From: Streptomyces albus subsp. chlorinus | GTDB taxonomy: Bacteria > Actinomycetota > Actinomycetes > Streptomycetales > Streptomycetaceae | Length of the DNA stretch: 64,000 bases | Direction of reading: 5' to 3' | Assembly: GCF_013302895.1 (NCBI RefSeq) | Contig: NZ_VJOK01000001.1 | Location: forward strand, 1-64,000 | Shown here: positions 8,560 through 17,739 of the stretch, one piece after another | Layout: each line of letters starts with the position of its first letter | How positions within the stretch are numbered: the stretch's first letter is position 1 | Notes under the pieces: model-generated | Database searches by the model: none | What the model was told of the DNA's origin: nothing | Seen by the model: the letters and a program-made list of their open reading frames with translations, nothing else | Translations under genes and position numbers: made by a program

Positions 8560-8934
8560 TCACCACCAGTTGGAGCAGATGTCCGTGTTGCCGTAGCACA
8601 CCCGGACCAGGACCCGTTTCTGGTAGGAGAAGTCCCGGCTTCCTCGCTGGCCCGTGGCTGATACGTAGTTCACGATGTTCCCGTCCAGCATGACTTGGCC
8701 GCGCAGTTTCGGGTGCGGCTTTGTCACAGCGACCCAGCCGTCGGTGTACCCGTTTCCGACGGGCCAATAGGACTTGCACATCTCCGCGCCAACGCCCGCG
8801 CTGGCCCACAGCATCGTGCAACCTCCGTCACGGCCGGACTGGGTGCTGGGCGCCGCCTGAGCCGGCTGGGACGCTGCGGCAAGGCCGCACAGCAGTGACG
8901 CGGCGGTCAATACTCCCGCAATCTTCTTTCTCAC
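8560..8934 (-). CDS. small secreted protein, function unknown
   Basis: A 124-residue protein with a Sec signal peptide: MRKK, hydrophobic LTAASLLCGLAAA, and cleavage likely after AQA near residue 27. The mature part of about 97 residues has four cysteines (in GGCTMLW, EMCKSYW, RVCYGN and DICSNWW), enough for two disulfides, and is rich in aromatic residues. GTG at 8934 is preceded by AAGGAG at good spacing. It lies downstream of, and in the same direction as, another small secreted protein gene, with an 88-bp gap. No family recognised; disulfide-bonded size and aromatic content would suit a small antimicrobial or inhibitor protein, which is inference only. Confidence 0.75.
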   Translation of the reverse strand: MRKKIAGVLTAASLLCGLAAASQPAQAAPSTQSGRDGGCTMLWASAGVGAEMCKSYWPVGNGYTDGWVAVTKPHPKLRGQVMLDGNIVNYVSATGQRGSRDFSYQKRVLVRVCYGNTDICSNWW

Positions 8935-9022
8935 TTGATCTCCTTGAGTCTTTTCGACGGCCTTTTCCGATGGGCCGCTCGGTGATGTGGTGCGGGGGCA
9001 CGCCGCCGCAGCGGGCGAGCGC

Positions 9023-9454
9023 TTACTTGGTGATTCGGTGACTGACCGTCGCCTGGTGCACCCCGCGCTCGTACCAGGAGAGGGAGATCTTGGAGTTGTT
9101 CGGGAAGTACCGGTTCACCGAAAAGTCGAACCAGGCCCGGCCTACACTGCACCCTCCGTGCCGAGGGGAGTGCTTCTGCCAGATTTTGGAGCCTGAGCTG
9201 TTGTAGACCGTGACGACACCTTGGTAGTCGCAGATCGAGAGTTCAATCTTGTCCCGGGCGATGCCCGCGTCGTGAACGTACGTCGAGTCTCCCCACACAT
9301 TACCGCAGACCATTCCCAGGTCGGCCGGAGTGCAGCCACTCGCGTCCGCCGCGGCCGGGCCGGCGGTCGCGAGGCCGGTCGCCATCACGATCCCGGCAAG
9401 TGCTCCGCCGCTAAGCGCATTTCGGAGAACGCTTCGTTTCCGTGCAGCTTTCAT
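9023..9454 (-). CDS. small secreted protein, function unknown
   Basis: A 143-residue protein. The N-terminus MKAARKRS with hydrophobic GGALAGIVMATGLATA and the cleavage motif AAADA gives a mature domain of about 105 residues. That domain has four cysteines (SGCTPAD, MVCGNVW, SICDYQG, GGCSVGR) and a beta-rich pattern (VVTVYNSSGSKIW, RAWFDFSVN). ATG at 9454 follows AAGGGGAG. It is probably co-transcribed with the secreted gene at 8560-8934. Its fold looks like a secreted beta-sandwich; no enzyme motif is visible. Confidence 0.75.
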   Translation of the reverse strand: MKAARKRSVLRNALSGGALAGIVMATGLATAGPAAADASGCTPADLGMVCGNVWGDSTYVHDAGIARDKIELSICDYQGVVTVYNSSGSKIWQKHSPRHGGCSVGRAWFDFSVNRYFPNNSKISLSWYERGVHQATVSHRITK

Positions 9455-9732
9455 TCTGGATCTCCCCTTCGAGGACGGTCCCGAATCCCGAGTCGCTCAT
9501 CGGGCCGCTGTGATGGAAAGAGCGTGCATAGTCAACCAGCGTCCGGGCAACGGAATCCGGGTGTCCCGGACAGGACCAGACCGTCTGGGCTGGTCAGTGG
9601 CTTGTCCGGGACAAGATTCGCGGGAGTTACGGCGGGAAAATACTCGAGTCCGGCGTCAGGGAGCCGCAGTCGAAGACGCGGAACTGGAGGGCCAGGTTCT
9701 GGCGGGCCCGCTCGGCGACGGCAGCCGGCTCG

Positions 9733-9990
9733 ATGACGGTGTTCATGGTGGTGGTGCCCCTCTCGATCCTCGCTCTCCTCCCCGGGGCGAAGGTCTTTCC
9801 CGAGTCCCGTTCCGCCTCCACCGCGCGACTGGACCTCGTCGGTGCCCTGCTGGCGGCCTCAGGCACCCTGTTCCTCCTGCTGCCGATCACCAGGCCGAGA
9901 CATGGGGATGGACGACGGCCGGCTACGCCCTTCTGGCGGCCGCAATCACTCTGCTCGCAATCTTCGTCGCACGCACACCGCTCGCCCACT
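9733..9990 (+). pseudogene. MFS (DHA2-type) drug exporter fragment
   Basis: Two transmembrane stretches of a DHA2-family major facilitator remain: VPLSILALLPGAKVFPES and LVGALLAASGTLFLLLPIT. A frameshift near 9893 is followed by AETWGWTTAGYALLAAAI with LLAIFVARTPLAHYP. This corresponds to the region around helices 6-8 of a 14-helix exporter. Both ends are missing. The sequence then dissolves into an A/C-rich tract. Confidence 0.65.
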
Positions 9991-10004
9991 ACCCGGAAGC
10001 CAGC

Positions 10005-10200
10005 CAATCGCCCCCCACGCCGAACACCCGGCGACCTGCGAACCCACCAACACACAACCGCCAGAACACAAAACAACCACAAACAGACCTCCGACAACCC
10101 ACCACACACCAACACCCCCTCCCAACGACAACCGCCGGCCAACAGACACTGGTACTCAGCTCAACCGCCGACCCACCACACAGCACCGACCTGAGACCAC
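10005..10200 (+). other. A/C-rich non-coding tract
   Basis: Nearly G-free on the plus strand, with many CACAAC and ACCACAA-like units. No gene is seen between the MFS fragment and the methyltransferase at 10374. Comparable tracts lie at 7735-7860, 16925-17120 and 25735-25890. Confidence 0.7.
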
Positions 10201-10373
10201 GCCGGAGGGTCTGCTTTCTGTTCGCTGGCCGCCAGGGCGTTCACAAGTGCGCGACCGTTCAACATGTTCACGCTTCTCCCGTCCTCCAGGGGTGGTATCC
10301 CCGGGGGACCGTGCGCTGCGGTGGAGGAGGAAGCGGCCGCATGACCCGGATCGCAAAAGGCAGGAGGTGCGCC

Positions 10374-11168
10374 ATGTCCCACTACGTGTTCGACAACAGT
10401 GCTGAGGAGACCAACAGCCGCTTCGGCGCCCTCGAGGCGACTTATGACCCGGCTTCCCGCGCTGCCCTGGCCAGAACGGGAGTTGGCTCGGGCTGGACGT
10501 GCCTGGAGGTCGGTGGTGGTGGAGGTTCTCTCGGGCGCTGGTTGGGCGAGAGGGTGGGCCCGACCGGACGGGTGAGCGTCACCGACGTCGAGCCGCGGTG
10601 GATGGACTCCCGTGAAAAACCGGGAAATGTGCGGCTGCTGCGGCACGACATCGCCCACGACTCGCTCCCGGAGGACGAGTTCGATCTCATTCATGCCCGT
10701 CTGGTGCTGGTGCATGTGCCCGAGCGTCGCCAGGTACTCCTCCGTCTTGTACAGGCACTGCGCCCGGGAGGCTGGCTCGTTCTGGAGGAGTTCGACTGCG
10801 GGTGGATTCCGGTGCTGACCGCGCCCAGCTGCGCCGCGACGGACCTGTTCACGCGGGTGCACGCCGAACTCATGAGTCTCATGGAGTCGGCCGGGGGCGA
10901 TCCGCTGTGGGGACGCAAGGTGGTCCAGGCGATGGCGGACGCCGGGCTGGAACAGATGAGCACCACCGTCTTCGCACAGGCGTGGTCCGGTAAGAGCGCC
11001 GGTATCGACCTGCACCGGGCCAACACCGAGCAGCTGAGGGACGAACTGCTCGCCGCCGGCCTGAGCGAACGGGAGCTCCACGCCTTCTGGGACCTGCTGC
11101 AGAACCCGGCCTTCGCGGTCACCTCCTATCCCTTGCTGAGCGCAGCCGGAAAGCGTTGCGCGGCCTGA
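10374..11168 (+). CDS. class I SAM-dependent methyltransferase
   Basis: A 264-residue UbiE-like methyltransferase with a strong ribosome site (AGGAGG, 6 bases before ATG 10374). The SAM-binding loop is CLEVGGGGGSLGRWL (near residue 45). VTDVEPRWM forms the acidic ribose-binding end of strand 2, and EDEFDLIHARLVLVHVPE with LRPGGWLVLEEFD are motifs post-I to III. A longer open frame upstream is not supported. It lies 89 bp before the PKS in the same direction and probably methylates the polyketide product (O- or C-methylation), which is inferred from position only. Confidence 0.88.
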   Translation: MSHYVFDNSAEETNSRFGALEATYDPASRAALARTGVGSGWTCLEVGGGGGSLGRWLGERVGPTGRVSVTDVEPRWMDSREKPGNVRLLRHDIAHDSLPEDEFDLIHARLVLVHVPERRQVLLRLVQALRPGGWLVLEEFDCGWIPVLTAPSCAATDLFTRVHAELMSLMESAGGDPLWGRKVVQAMADAGLEQMSTTVFAQAWSGKSAGIDLHRANTEQLRDELLAAGLSERELHAFWDLLQNPAFAVTSYPLLSAAGKRCAA

Positions 11169-11257
11169 GACACCCCATTCCTTGCATTCCTGTTTCTCGT
11201 CCATATCTCCTGAGGCTTGGCGGAGCGTGCCGTCGTGCCGGTTACAGGACCGTTCGT

Positions 11258-14200
11258 ATGGGAGCTACGCAGCAAATGAGCACTCCGACCGGGAAGCTGG
11301 AACCTGTCGCCATCATCGGAATGGGCTGCCGGTTCGCCGCCGGGATCGACTCTCCCCAGGCGTACTGGGCGTTCCTGCGGGAGGGCCGTGAGGCGGTCCG
11401 GGAGATTCCCCCCGAGCGGTGGCAAGGGTATGACGACCGCGGCACGGAGCACGCCGCGGTGCTGAGGCGAACCACCAGCCGGGGCTCGTTCATGGAGGAC
11501 ATCGCCGGCTTCGATGCCGCCTTCTTCGGCATCTCCGCGCGCGAAGCACGGCTCATGGACCCACAGCAGCGCATGGCGCTGGAGGTGTGCTGGGAGGCGC
11601 TGGAACACGCCGGCGTACCGCCCCTGGACCTGGAGGGCAGCGACACGGGTGTCTTCATCGGCGTCGGCTCCGACGACTACGGCCGCCGCCTCTTGGAGGA
11701 CCTGCCACGCATCGAAGCCTGGACGGGCGTGGGCAGTTCACCGTGTGCGGTGGCCAACCGGGTCTCCCACGTTCTGGACCTGCGCGGCCCGAGCCTTTCC
11801 GTGGACACTGCCTGCTCCTCGTCGCTGGTGGCCATCCATCAGGCGTGCCAGGCGCTGCGCGCAGGTGAGACGCCGCTGGCTCTCGCCGGCGGCGTCATGC
11901 TGGTCGCGGGGCCGGGGCTGTCCGTGGTACTCGACGAGGCCGGTGCCACCTCTCCTGACGGGCGCTCGAAGGCGTTCGACGAGTCCGCCGACGGGTACGG
12001 GCGAGGCGAGGGCTGCGGCATCGTCGTCCTCAAACTGCTCAGCGCCGCCGTCGAGGACGGTGATGAGGTGCTGGCCGTCATCCGAGGCTCCGCCGTCCAT
12101 CAGGATGGACGTACCGAGGGCATCATGAGCCCCAGCCGGGAGGCCCAGGAACACCTGCTGCGGCGCGCTTATGAGGCCGCCGGTGTGGATCCTCGCGACG
12201 TGGACTACATCGAGGCACATGGGACCGGCACCCCGACGGGCGACCCGGTGGAAGCGGGCGCGCTGAGCACCGTGCTGGGACAGCATCGCTCGGCTTCTGA
12301 CCCGTGCCTCATCGGATCGGCCAAGACGAACATCGGGCACCTGGAGGCAGGAGCGGGCGTCGCCGGGATCATCAAGACGGTGCTCGCGCTCCAGCATGAG
12401 CTGATCCCCGCCTCGCGGCTGTCCACCGCTCCCGACCCGCGCCTTCCGTGGGGAGAGAATGGCCTGCTCCTCGCCACAGCGAACACCCCATGGCCCGCCG
12501 GTCCCCGGCCGCGCCGGGCCGGGGTGGCCAGCTACGGATACGGCGGGACAATCGCGCACACCGTCCTGGAGGAAGCTCCGCAAGCGCACCGGGCCCCCGT
12601 CGCAGCCGCCCCTGCGGCCGCGGCGGACAACCGCAACGGCGACTTCCCGTTGCTTATCAGCGGCGGCACCGCCGCCGGGATGCGCGCCTACGCCGGGAAA
12701 CTCGCCGCGCACCTGGCGCAGCGTCCGGAGGCGGACGTCCCGGCGCTGGGCGCGGCCCTCTCGTGCAGGCGCAGCCATCTCAGCGAGCGGGCAGCCGTGC
12801 TGGCCGCTGATGCAGCGGAAGCCGTACCGGCGCTGCAGGATCTGGCGAGGGAGGAAGAGCACCCCAAAGCCGTCACCGGGAGGGTGCCGAGGGCACAGGC
12901 GCCCGCGAATCCGGTGTGGGTCTTCTCCGGCCATGGCTCCCAATGGGCGGGCATGGGCAGGGACTTGCTGGAGGAGGAGCCGCCCTTCTTGCAGACGATC
13001 GAGGAGCTGGAGCCGGTCTATCGCAAGGAGGCAGGATATTCGCTGCTCACCCTGCTCGCCGACGGCGTTCCGGACGACACCGTTCGCATCCAGGCGGCTC
13101 TTTATGCCGTGCAGACGGGGCTACAGGCCGTATGGCGCAGTTGGGGGGTGCAGCCTGCGGCCGTCATCGGGCACTCGGTCGGTGAGATCGCCGCAGCTGT
13201 GGCGGCCGGTGTCCTCGACACCCGGGACGGTGCACGGCTGGCGTGCCGGCGCTCCGCCCTGCTGGAGCAGGTCGTCGGCCGGGGCGCGATGGCCATGGTG
13301 AGCTTGCCGTTCGAGGAGGTGGCCCGGCGTCTGAAGGGACAGCGGGACGTCGAAGCGGCGGTGGCGGCGTCGAGGACTTCCAGTGTCATTTCCGGCACGG
13401 CCGCCGCTGTTTCCGCCCTGCTCCAGGAATGGCGGGAAGAGCAGCTCCAGGTGCGGCGCGTCGACTCCGATGTCGCCTTCCACAGCCCGCACATGGAGGC
13501 GTTGTGCCCCCGTCTTGCCGCGAGCGTCACCGACCTCGACCCCGCACCGCCCAGCGTGCCGCTCTACAGCACCGCCTTGGACATCCCGCGTGCGACGGCC
13601 CGGCGCGATAGCCGGTACTGGGCCGCCAACCTGCGCAACCCCGTGCGCTTCCAGCAGGCCGTCGAGGCTGCCATCGAGGACGGACACCGCCACTTCCTGG
13701 AAATCTCGCCCCACCCGGTCGTCACACACTCCATCGACGAGGCGCTGGCGGACTCGGGCGCCGAGAACGGGTACGTCGCCCATACCCTCCGCCGCGACCG
13801 CAGCGCCCGCTCCACCGCGCTGCTCAACTTGGCCGCACTCCACTGCCACGGCGCCGCGGTCGACTGGAGTGCCTTCTACCCTGGCCGGCCCGCACGCGAC
13901 CTTCCCACCACGGCATGGCAGCACCAGCACTTCTGGGCGGATCCTGCTCCCAGCGAGTCCGCTGGGGCAGGACACGACCCCGATTCCCACACCCTTCTCG
14001 GCGACAGCACCTGTGTACGCGGTACCACCCGCACGCTGTTGTGGCGCACTCGGCTGAATGAGGACTCCCGCCCCTTCCCCGGCCGCCACCCTGTGCAGGG
14101 GACCGAGATCGTACCGGCCGCGGTGCTATTGGCCACCTTCTTCTCCGCGGGCGCCGCCGCCCTGGAGCGCCCCACGTGGCCGGTGCTGCGCAACATGGTC

Positions 14201-16732
14201 CTGCACACCCCGGTGCCGACCGGCGAGAACCGCGAGGTGCAGGTGGTGTACCAGGACGCCACCCTCAAGCTCAGCACCCGCCTTCTTGAGGAGGGCGGCA
14301 GCGCGCCCAGCGGCTGGGTGACACACACCAGCGCCGTCACCGAGCACGCCACAGGGCACGGAGAGATGTGTTCACCGAAGCGGAAACACCCGAAGAGCGG
14401 GCCCGAGGTGTCTGGGGAAGTGTCCGCGCACGAAGTGTTTCCGCCGGACCACGTCATCTCCCGGCTGGCCGAACTCCAGGTGGCGGAGATGGGCTTCCCC
14501 TGGCGCATCGAGGAACTGCGTCGCGGAGACGGCGTCCTGGCCGCCGAGGTCACCGCGGACCCAGAGGCGTCATTGCCCGCTCCCAGCTGGGCATCCGTGC
14601 TGGACGCCGCGCTGTCCACAGCCTCGGTCCTCTTCCCCGGAGAACCGGTTCTGCGCATGCCCGCCCACATCGAGGAGGCCACGGTGTGCGGGCCGCCGCC
14701 CGCGCGGGCCACGATCCGGGCACGCCTTCTCCAGCCTCCCGGCCCCGACGGCTCCGGGATGGTCGAGGTCACCCTGGAGGGCCACAGCAAGGACAGCACC
14801 CCCTCGCACGACGCCCAGGATGGCCGGGAACGCAGCCATGCCCGGCTGTCCGGACTCACCTACCGCCCGCTGGAAGCCTCCGGTCGCTCTGTGCCCCCGG
14901 CACAGCTGCTGCACGAGGTGTGCTGGAGCCCCTGCCCCACCCCTTCCGGCCCGCCACAGACGCTCTCCTCCCTCCACGTCGCCGCCCCCGAGACCCCCGG
15001 CACCCTGGAGGTCCTCGAACGCCTGCGCTCGGTCTGCGCACAGAAGGACATCGCCCTCACCACCGGCGGCCCCGGACTGCCCGACAGCGCGGCACTCCCC
15101 GACGCCCTCCTTCTGCTGTCTCCGCCGGCCGATCCCGGCGAGGATCCCGACGCTCCCGACCACGCCGCACTCGACCTCATCGAAACCGTTCAGCGACTGG
15201 CAGACCAGGACAGCGGCGCGAGCACCCGCATGTGGTGCTTGACCTTCGGCGTACGCGAGGCGGCACAGCGAACGGCACTGACACAGGCACCGCTGTGGGG
15301 AATCGGACGCGTCTGCTCAACCGAACACCCCGAAGTGTGGGGCGGCGTCATCGATTTACCGACGACGCCCGAGAACACCGACATTGCCGCGATCCTGCCC
15401 CTGCTGCAGCACCCCGGCGCCGAAGAAGTGGTCTCCGTCCGCGAGGGACGCTGCGAGACCGTCCGTCTGCGCGCCGCGCACGCCGCGCCGGCGGAGGGAG
15501 CAGAACCGGACACCGGGTCCGCCCCACAGCCGGTGGCGGGCACCGGACCGGAGATCACCTGCTCGCCCGACGGCACCTATCTGGTGACCGGCGGCCTCGG
15601 GGCACTGGGCCTTCGGGTCGCCCACTGGCTCGCCGGCCGCGGGGCACGCCGCCTACTGCTGCTCTCCCGCCGAGGTCTGCCGCCTCGCGAACACTGGGAC
15701 GACCTCAGCAAGGACAGCGACGTCCAGGCCGTGAAGTCCATCCGGGACCTGGAAGCAGCCGGTGTGACGGTGCGGATACTTGCTGCCGACGTCGCCGACC
15801 GCGAAGCGCTGTCCGCACAACTCGCCCCGCACCGGCTCCAGATGCCGCCCGTACGCGGAATCGTCCATGCCGCGGGGGTGACCGACAACCGCTGGCTGCG
15901 CGACTGCGACGAGGCGTCCCTGCGAGCGGTCACCCGGCCGAAGGTGCTCGGGGGCCTTGTGCTGCACGAGCTCTTCCCGCCCGGTTCCCTCGACTTCTTC
16001 GTCCTCTTCTCCTCCGCCGGACAGCTGCTGGACCTGCCCGGCCAGGCCCTCTACGCCGCGGCCAACGTCTTTCTCGACGCGCTCGCCCACCACCGCAGGG
16101 CAGCCGGGGCGGATGACACGGTCAGCATGGCGTGGACGAGCTGGCGCGGACTGGGCATGTCCACATCCTCCGAGGCGATCGACGCCGAACTCGAAGCACG
16201 CGGAACCGCGGACATCACACCCGAGGACGCCTTCGCTGCCTGGAACATCGCCTCGGGTAGCGCGGCACCGCACATGGCGGTGCTGCGTCTGCTGCCCGGT
16301 TCCGCCAGGGAAGACCGGCCCGCCGTCCTGAGTGAACTACAGGCCCCCGCCCCCGAAGGGGAGGAGGCGAACGGCGAATCCGGCGCGCAAGAGCAGTGGG
16401 GGCAGCTGTCCGCGCGGGAGCTGCCCGCGGTCTTGCTCGACCACGTCAGCTCCGCGCTGGCCGCTGTCCTGGGTACTCCGGACGCGGGCATCGACCCCCA
16501 CCGCCCCCTCAGCGAGATGGGCGTGGACTCCATCATGACCGTGTCGCTGCGCAGGCGGCTCCAACAGCTCACAGGAATCCTCTTGCCACCGACCCTGCTG
16601 TGGAACCAGCCGACCGCGACCGCCATCGCAGGCTTTCTCGCCGAACGGCTCACCCAGCAGGCCGGCGCCAATTCCGAGAACAGGTCCGAGGCAGCCGAGG
16701 GGACCGACGCTGACTCCCGGAGTGGTACGTAG
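11258..16732 (+). CDS. iterative type I PKS, 6-methylsalicylic acid synthase type
   Basis: 1,824 residues, one module. KS (about 15-450): Cys186 in DTACSSS, His321 in EAHGTGT, His361 in NIGH. AT (about 560-870): Ser640 in GHSVGE and an AFH motif (His742) typical of malonyl specificity. DH/thioester-hydrolase domain (about 900-1180): His944 in HPVQGTEIVPAAVL, the form seen in bacterial MSAS/orsellinate synthases. KR (about 1440-1640): NADPH motif TGGLGALG (1444-1451) and Tyr1599. ACP: Ser1758 in MGVDSIM. There is no thioesterase, as in ChlB1, NcsB and AziB-type synthases. The KR argues for a once-reduced product such as 6-methylsalicylate rather than orsellinate. ATG 11276 is an alternative start. 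No KSIII-like acyltransferase or sugar genes are nearby, so the cluster is just the methyltransferase and this PKS. Confidence 0.93.
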   Translation: MGATQQMSTPTGKLEPVAIIGMGCRFAAGIDSPQAYWAFLREGREAVREIPPERWQGYDDRGTEHAAVLRRTTSRGSFMEDIAGFDAAFFGISAREARLMDPQQRMALEVCWEALEHAGVPPLDLEGSDTGVFIGVGSDDYGRRLLEDLPRIEAWTGVGSSPCAVANRVSHVLDLRGPSLSVDTACSSSLVAIHQACQALRAGETPLALAGGVMLVAGPGLSVVLDEAGATSPDGRSKAFDESADGYGRGEGCGIVVLKLLSAAVEDGDEVLAVIRGSAVHQDGRTEGIMSPSREAQEHLLRRAYEAAGVDPRDVDYIEAHGTGTPTGDPVEAGALSTVLGQHRSASDPCLIGSAKTNIGHLEAGAGVAGIIKTVLALQHELIPASRLSTAPDPRLPWGENGLLLATANTPWPAGPRPRRAGVASYGYGGTIAHTVLEEAPQAHRAPVAAAPAAAADNRNGDFPLLISGGTAAGMRAYAGKLAAHLAQRPEADVPALGAALSCRRSHLSERAAVLAADAAEAVPALQDLAREEEHPKAVTGRVPRAQAPANPVWVFSGHGSQWAGMGRDLLEEEPPFLQTIEELEPVYRKEAGYSLLTLLADGVPDDTVRIQAALYAVQTGLQAVWRSWGVQPAAVIGHSVGEIAAAVAAGVLDTRDGARLACRRSALLEQVVGRGAMAMVSLPFEEVARRLKGQRDVEAAVAASRTSSVISGTAAAVSALLQEWREEQLQVRRVDSDVAFHSPHMEALCPRLAASVTDLDPAPPSVPLYSTALDIPRATARRDSRYWAANLRNPVRFQQAVEAAIEDGHRHFLEISPHPVVTHSIDEALADSGAENGYVAHTLRRDRSARSTALLNLAALHCHGAAVDWSAFYPGRPARDLPTTAWQHQHFWADPAPSESAGAGHDPDSHTLLGDSTCVRGTTRTLLWRTRLNEDSRPFPGRHPVQGTEIVPAAVLLATFFSAGAAALERPTWPVLRNMVLHTPVPTGENREVQVVYQDATLKLSTRLLEEGGSAPSGWVTHTSAVTEHATGHGEMCSPKRKHPKSGPEVSGEVSAHEVFPPDHVISRLAELQVAEMGFPWRIEELRRGDGVLAAEVTADPEASLPAPSWASVLDAALSTASVLFPGEPVLRMPAHIEEATVCGPPPARATIRARLLQPPGPDGSGMVEVTLEGHSKDSTPSHDAQDGRERSHARLSGLTYRPLEASGRSVPPAQLLHEVCWSPCPTPSGPPQTLSSLHVAAPETPGTLEVLERLRSVCAQKDIALTTGGPGLPDSAALPDALLLLSPPADPGEDPDAPDHAALDLIETVQRLADQDSGASTRMWCLTFGVREAAQRTALTQAPLWGIGRVCSTEHPEVWGGVIDLPTTPENTDIAAILPLLQHPGAEEVVSVREGRCETVRLRAAHAAPAEGAEPDTGSAPQPVAGTGPEITCSPDGTYLVTGGLGALGLRVAHWLAGRGARRLLLLSRRGLPPREHWDDLSKDSDVQAVKSIRDLEAAGVTVRILAADVADREALSAQLAPHRLQMPPVRGIVHAAGVTDNRWLRDCDEASLRAVTRPKVLGGLVLHELFPPGSLDFFVLFSSAGQLLDLPGQALYAAANVFLDALAHHRRAAGADDTVSMAWTSWRGLGMSTSSEAIDAELEARGTADITPEDAFAAWNIASGSAAPHMAVLRLLPGSAREDRPAVLSELQAPAPEGEEANGESGAQEQWGQLSARELPAVLLDHVSSALAAVLGTPDAGIDPHRPLSEMGVDSIMTVSLRRRLQQLTGILLPPTLLWNQPTATAIAGFLAERLTQQAGANSENRSEAAEGTDADSRSGT

Positions 16733-17354
16733 CTCCCGGCCCGGCCTTCTCCACCGCGTCGGAACACCTGCCCGCACCTGCGATCCCTCACCAGACACAT
16801 CCGCCAAGCCGCCATCACCGACGGCACCGCCATCACCGACGGCACCGAACGCATCACCACACCCGCCCTCGACGCCGTACGACTCGACCACCTCGCCGAA
16901 CAACACAGGCGCCACACTCGCGGCCGCTAACCCCCACCCACCAGGCAGAACAGCACTGACCAGCACAAACACCAAACGAGCCATTACACGCTAAAGCTAC
17001 CCACAACAAACCCAGCCCCGCTCAGCACACAAGACACAACCCCAGCTCACACACCCCAAGCTCCCCACCGAAACCGCCCACCCCGCCTCTCAGCAAACCA
17101 GCAACACCCCAGGCCAGCCGCCGCCGCGTACACCAACAAACCCCCCTCCGAGCGTTACCGGAGTTTGGGGTGAACGGTGGAGCGGCCCGGCCGTACCGGA
17201 GACCGCCGGATGAACTCGCTCGATGGGATCAACTCTTCTGCCGGCACGCCCACCGAGCTCTCGCTGATCTGCGATGCCTCACGGTCCATTTCACATGTGC
17301 AGTTGGTATGAAGCGGGTGGTAGACGAGGCTGGATTTGAGTCGTTGCAGGTGGT
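16733..17354 (+). other. gene-free stretch, A/C-rich
   Basis: Follows the PKS stop. 16925-17120 is strongly A/C-rich on the plus strand and carries no gene. 17120-17350 is ordinary GC-rich DNA in which no coding region was recognised; the very long open frames across it are composition artefacts. Confidence 0.6.
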
Positions 17355-17560
17355 CAGGCGGAGAAGTCGGCGGAGGTGGTGTGCTCGTACTGGCCCCGTT
17401 GCAGGTCCAGGTCCGCGAGTTCGTTGTTCCACGCGTCCGCGAGGGCTTCGTCGTCCTGGGCGGCCCACGCGTCCGTGGATCCGGTCCCAGCGGCGGGTCC
17501 GCAGCCGCCGGAGCCCGGCGACATCGGTGGCGATGACCCGCTCAGACCGCCGGTCGGGTC
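17355..17560 (-). repeat. diverged repeat, copy A (fragment of an unidentified coding sequence)
   Basis: Copy A resembles 31040-31250 (copy B). Shared blocks include GGTCCCAGCGGCGGGTCCGC and CATCGGTGGCGATGACCCGC. On the minus strand both encode VIATDVAG-RRLRTRRWD and, in another frame, AQDDEALADAW-N-LQRGQYEHTTS. This looks like the 3' part of a gene I cannot name, frameshifted in both copies. The two copies suggest remnants of a repeated mobile or plasmid-borne gene. Confidence 0.6.
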
Positions 17561-17739
17561 TGTCCCGCGTGGAGCACCACCGTGGGGAGGCGCAAAGTCG
17601 CCGCTACCGGCACTTGGATGGGGCGTCTTTGGTTCGCTTCCGAGTGAGTATTTTCCGCCGCCGGTCCGCCACGTCGTACGCGGCGCACATGGGTCGTAGG
17701 TGGCACACGTCAGCCCGCTGCTCCTGCGCGTGTCGTCCT

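Noticed and set aside
14368..16116. 582-codon frame inside the PKS
   Set aside because: Out-of-frame shadow of the DH-KR part; the in-frame reading gives complete PKS motifs.
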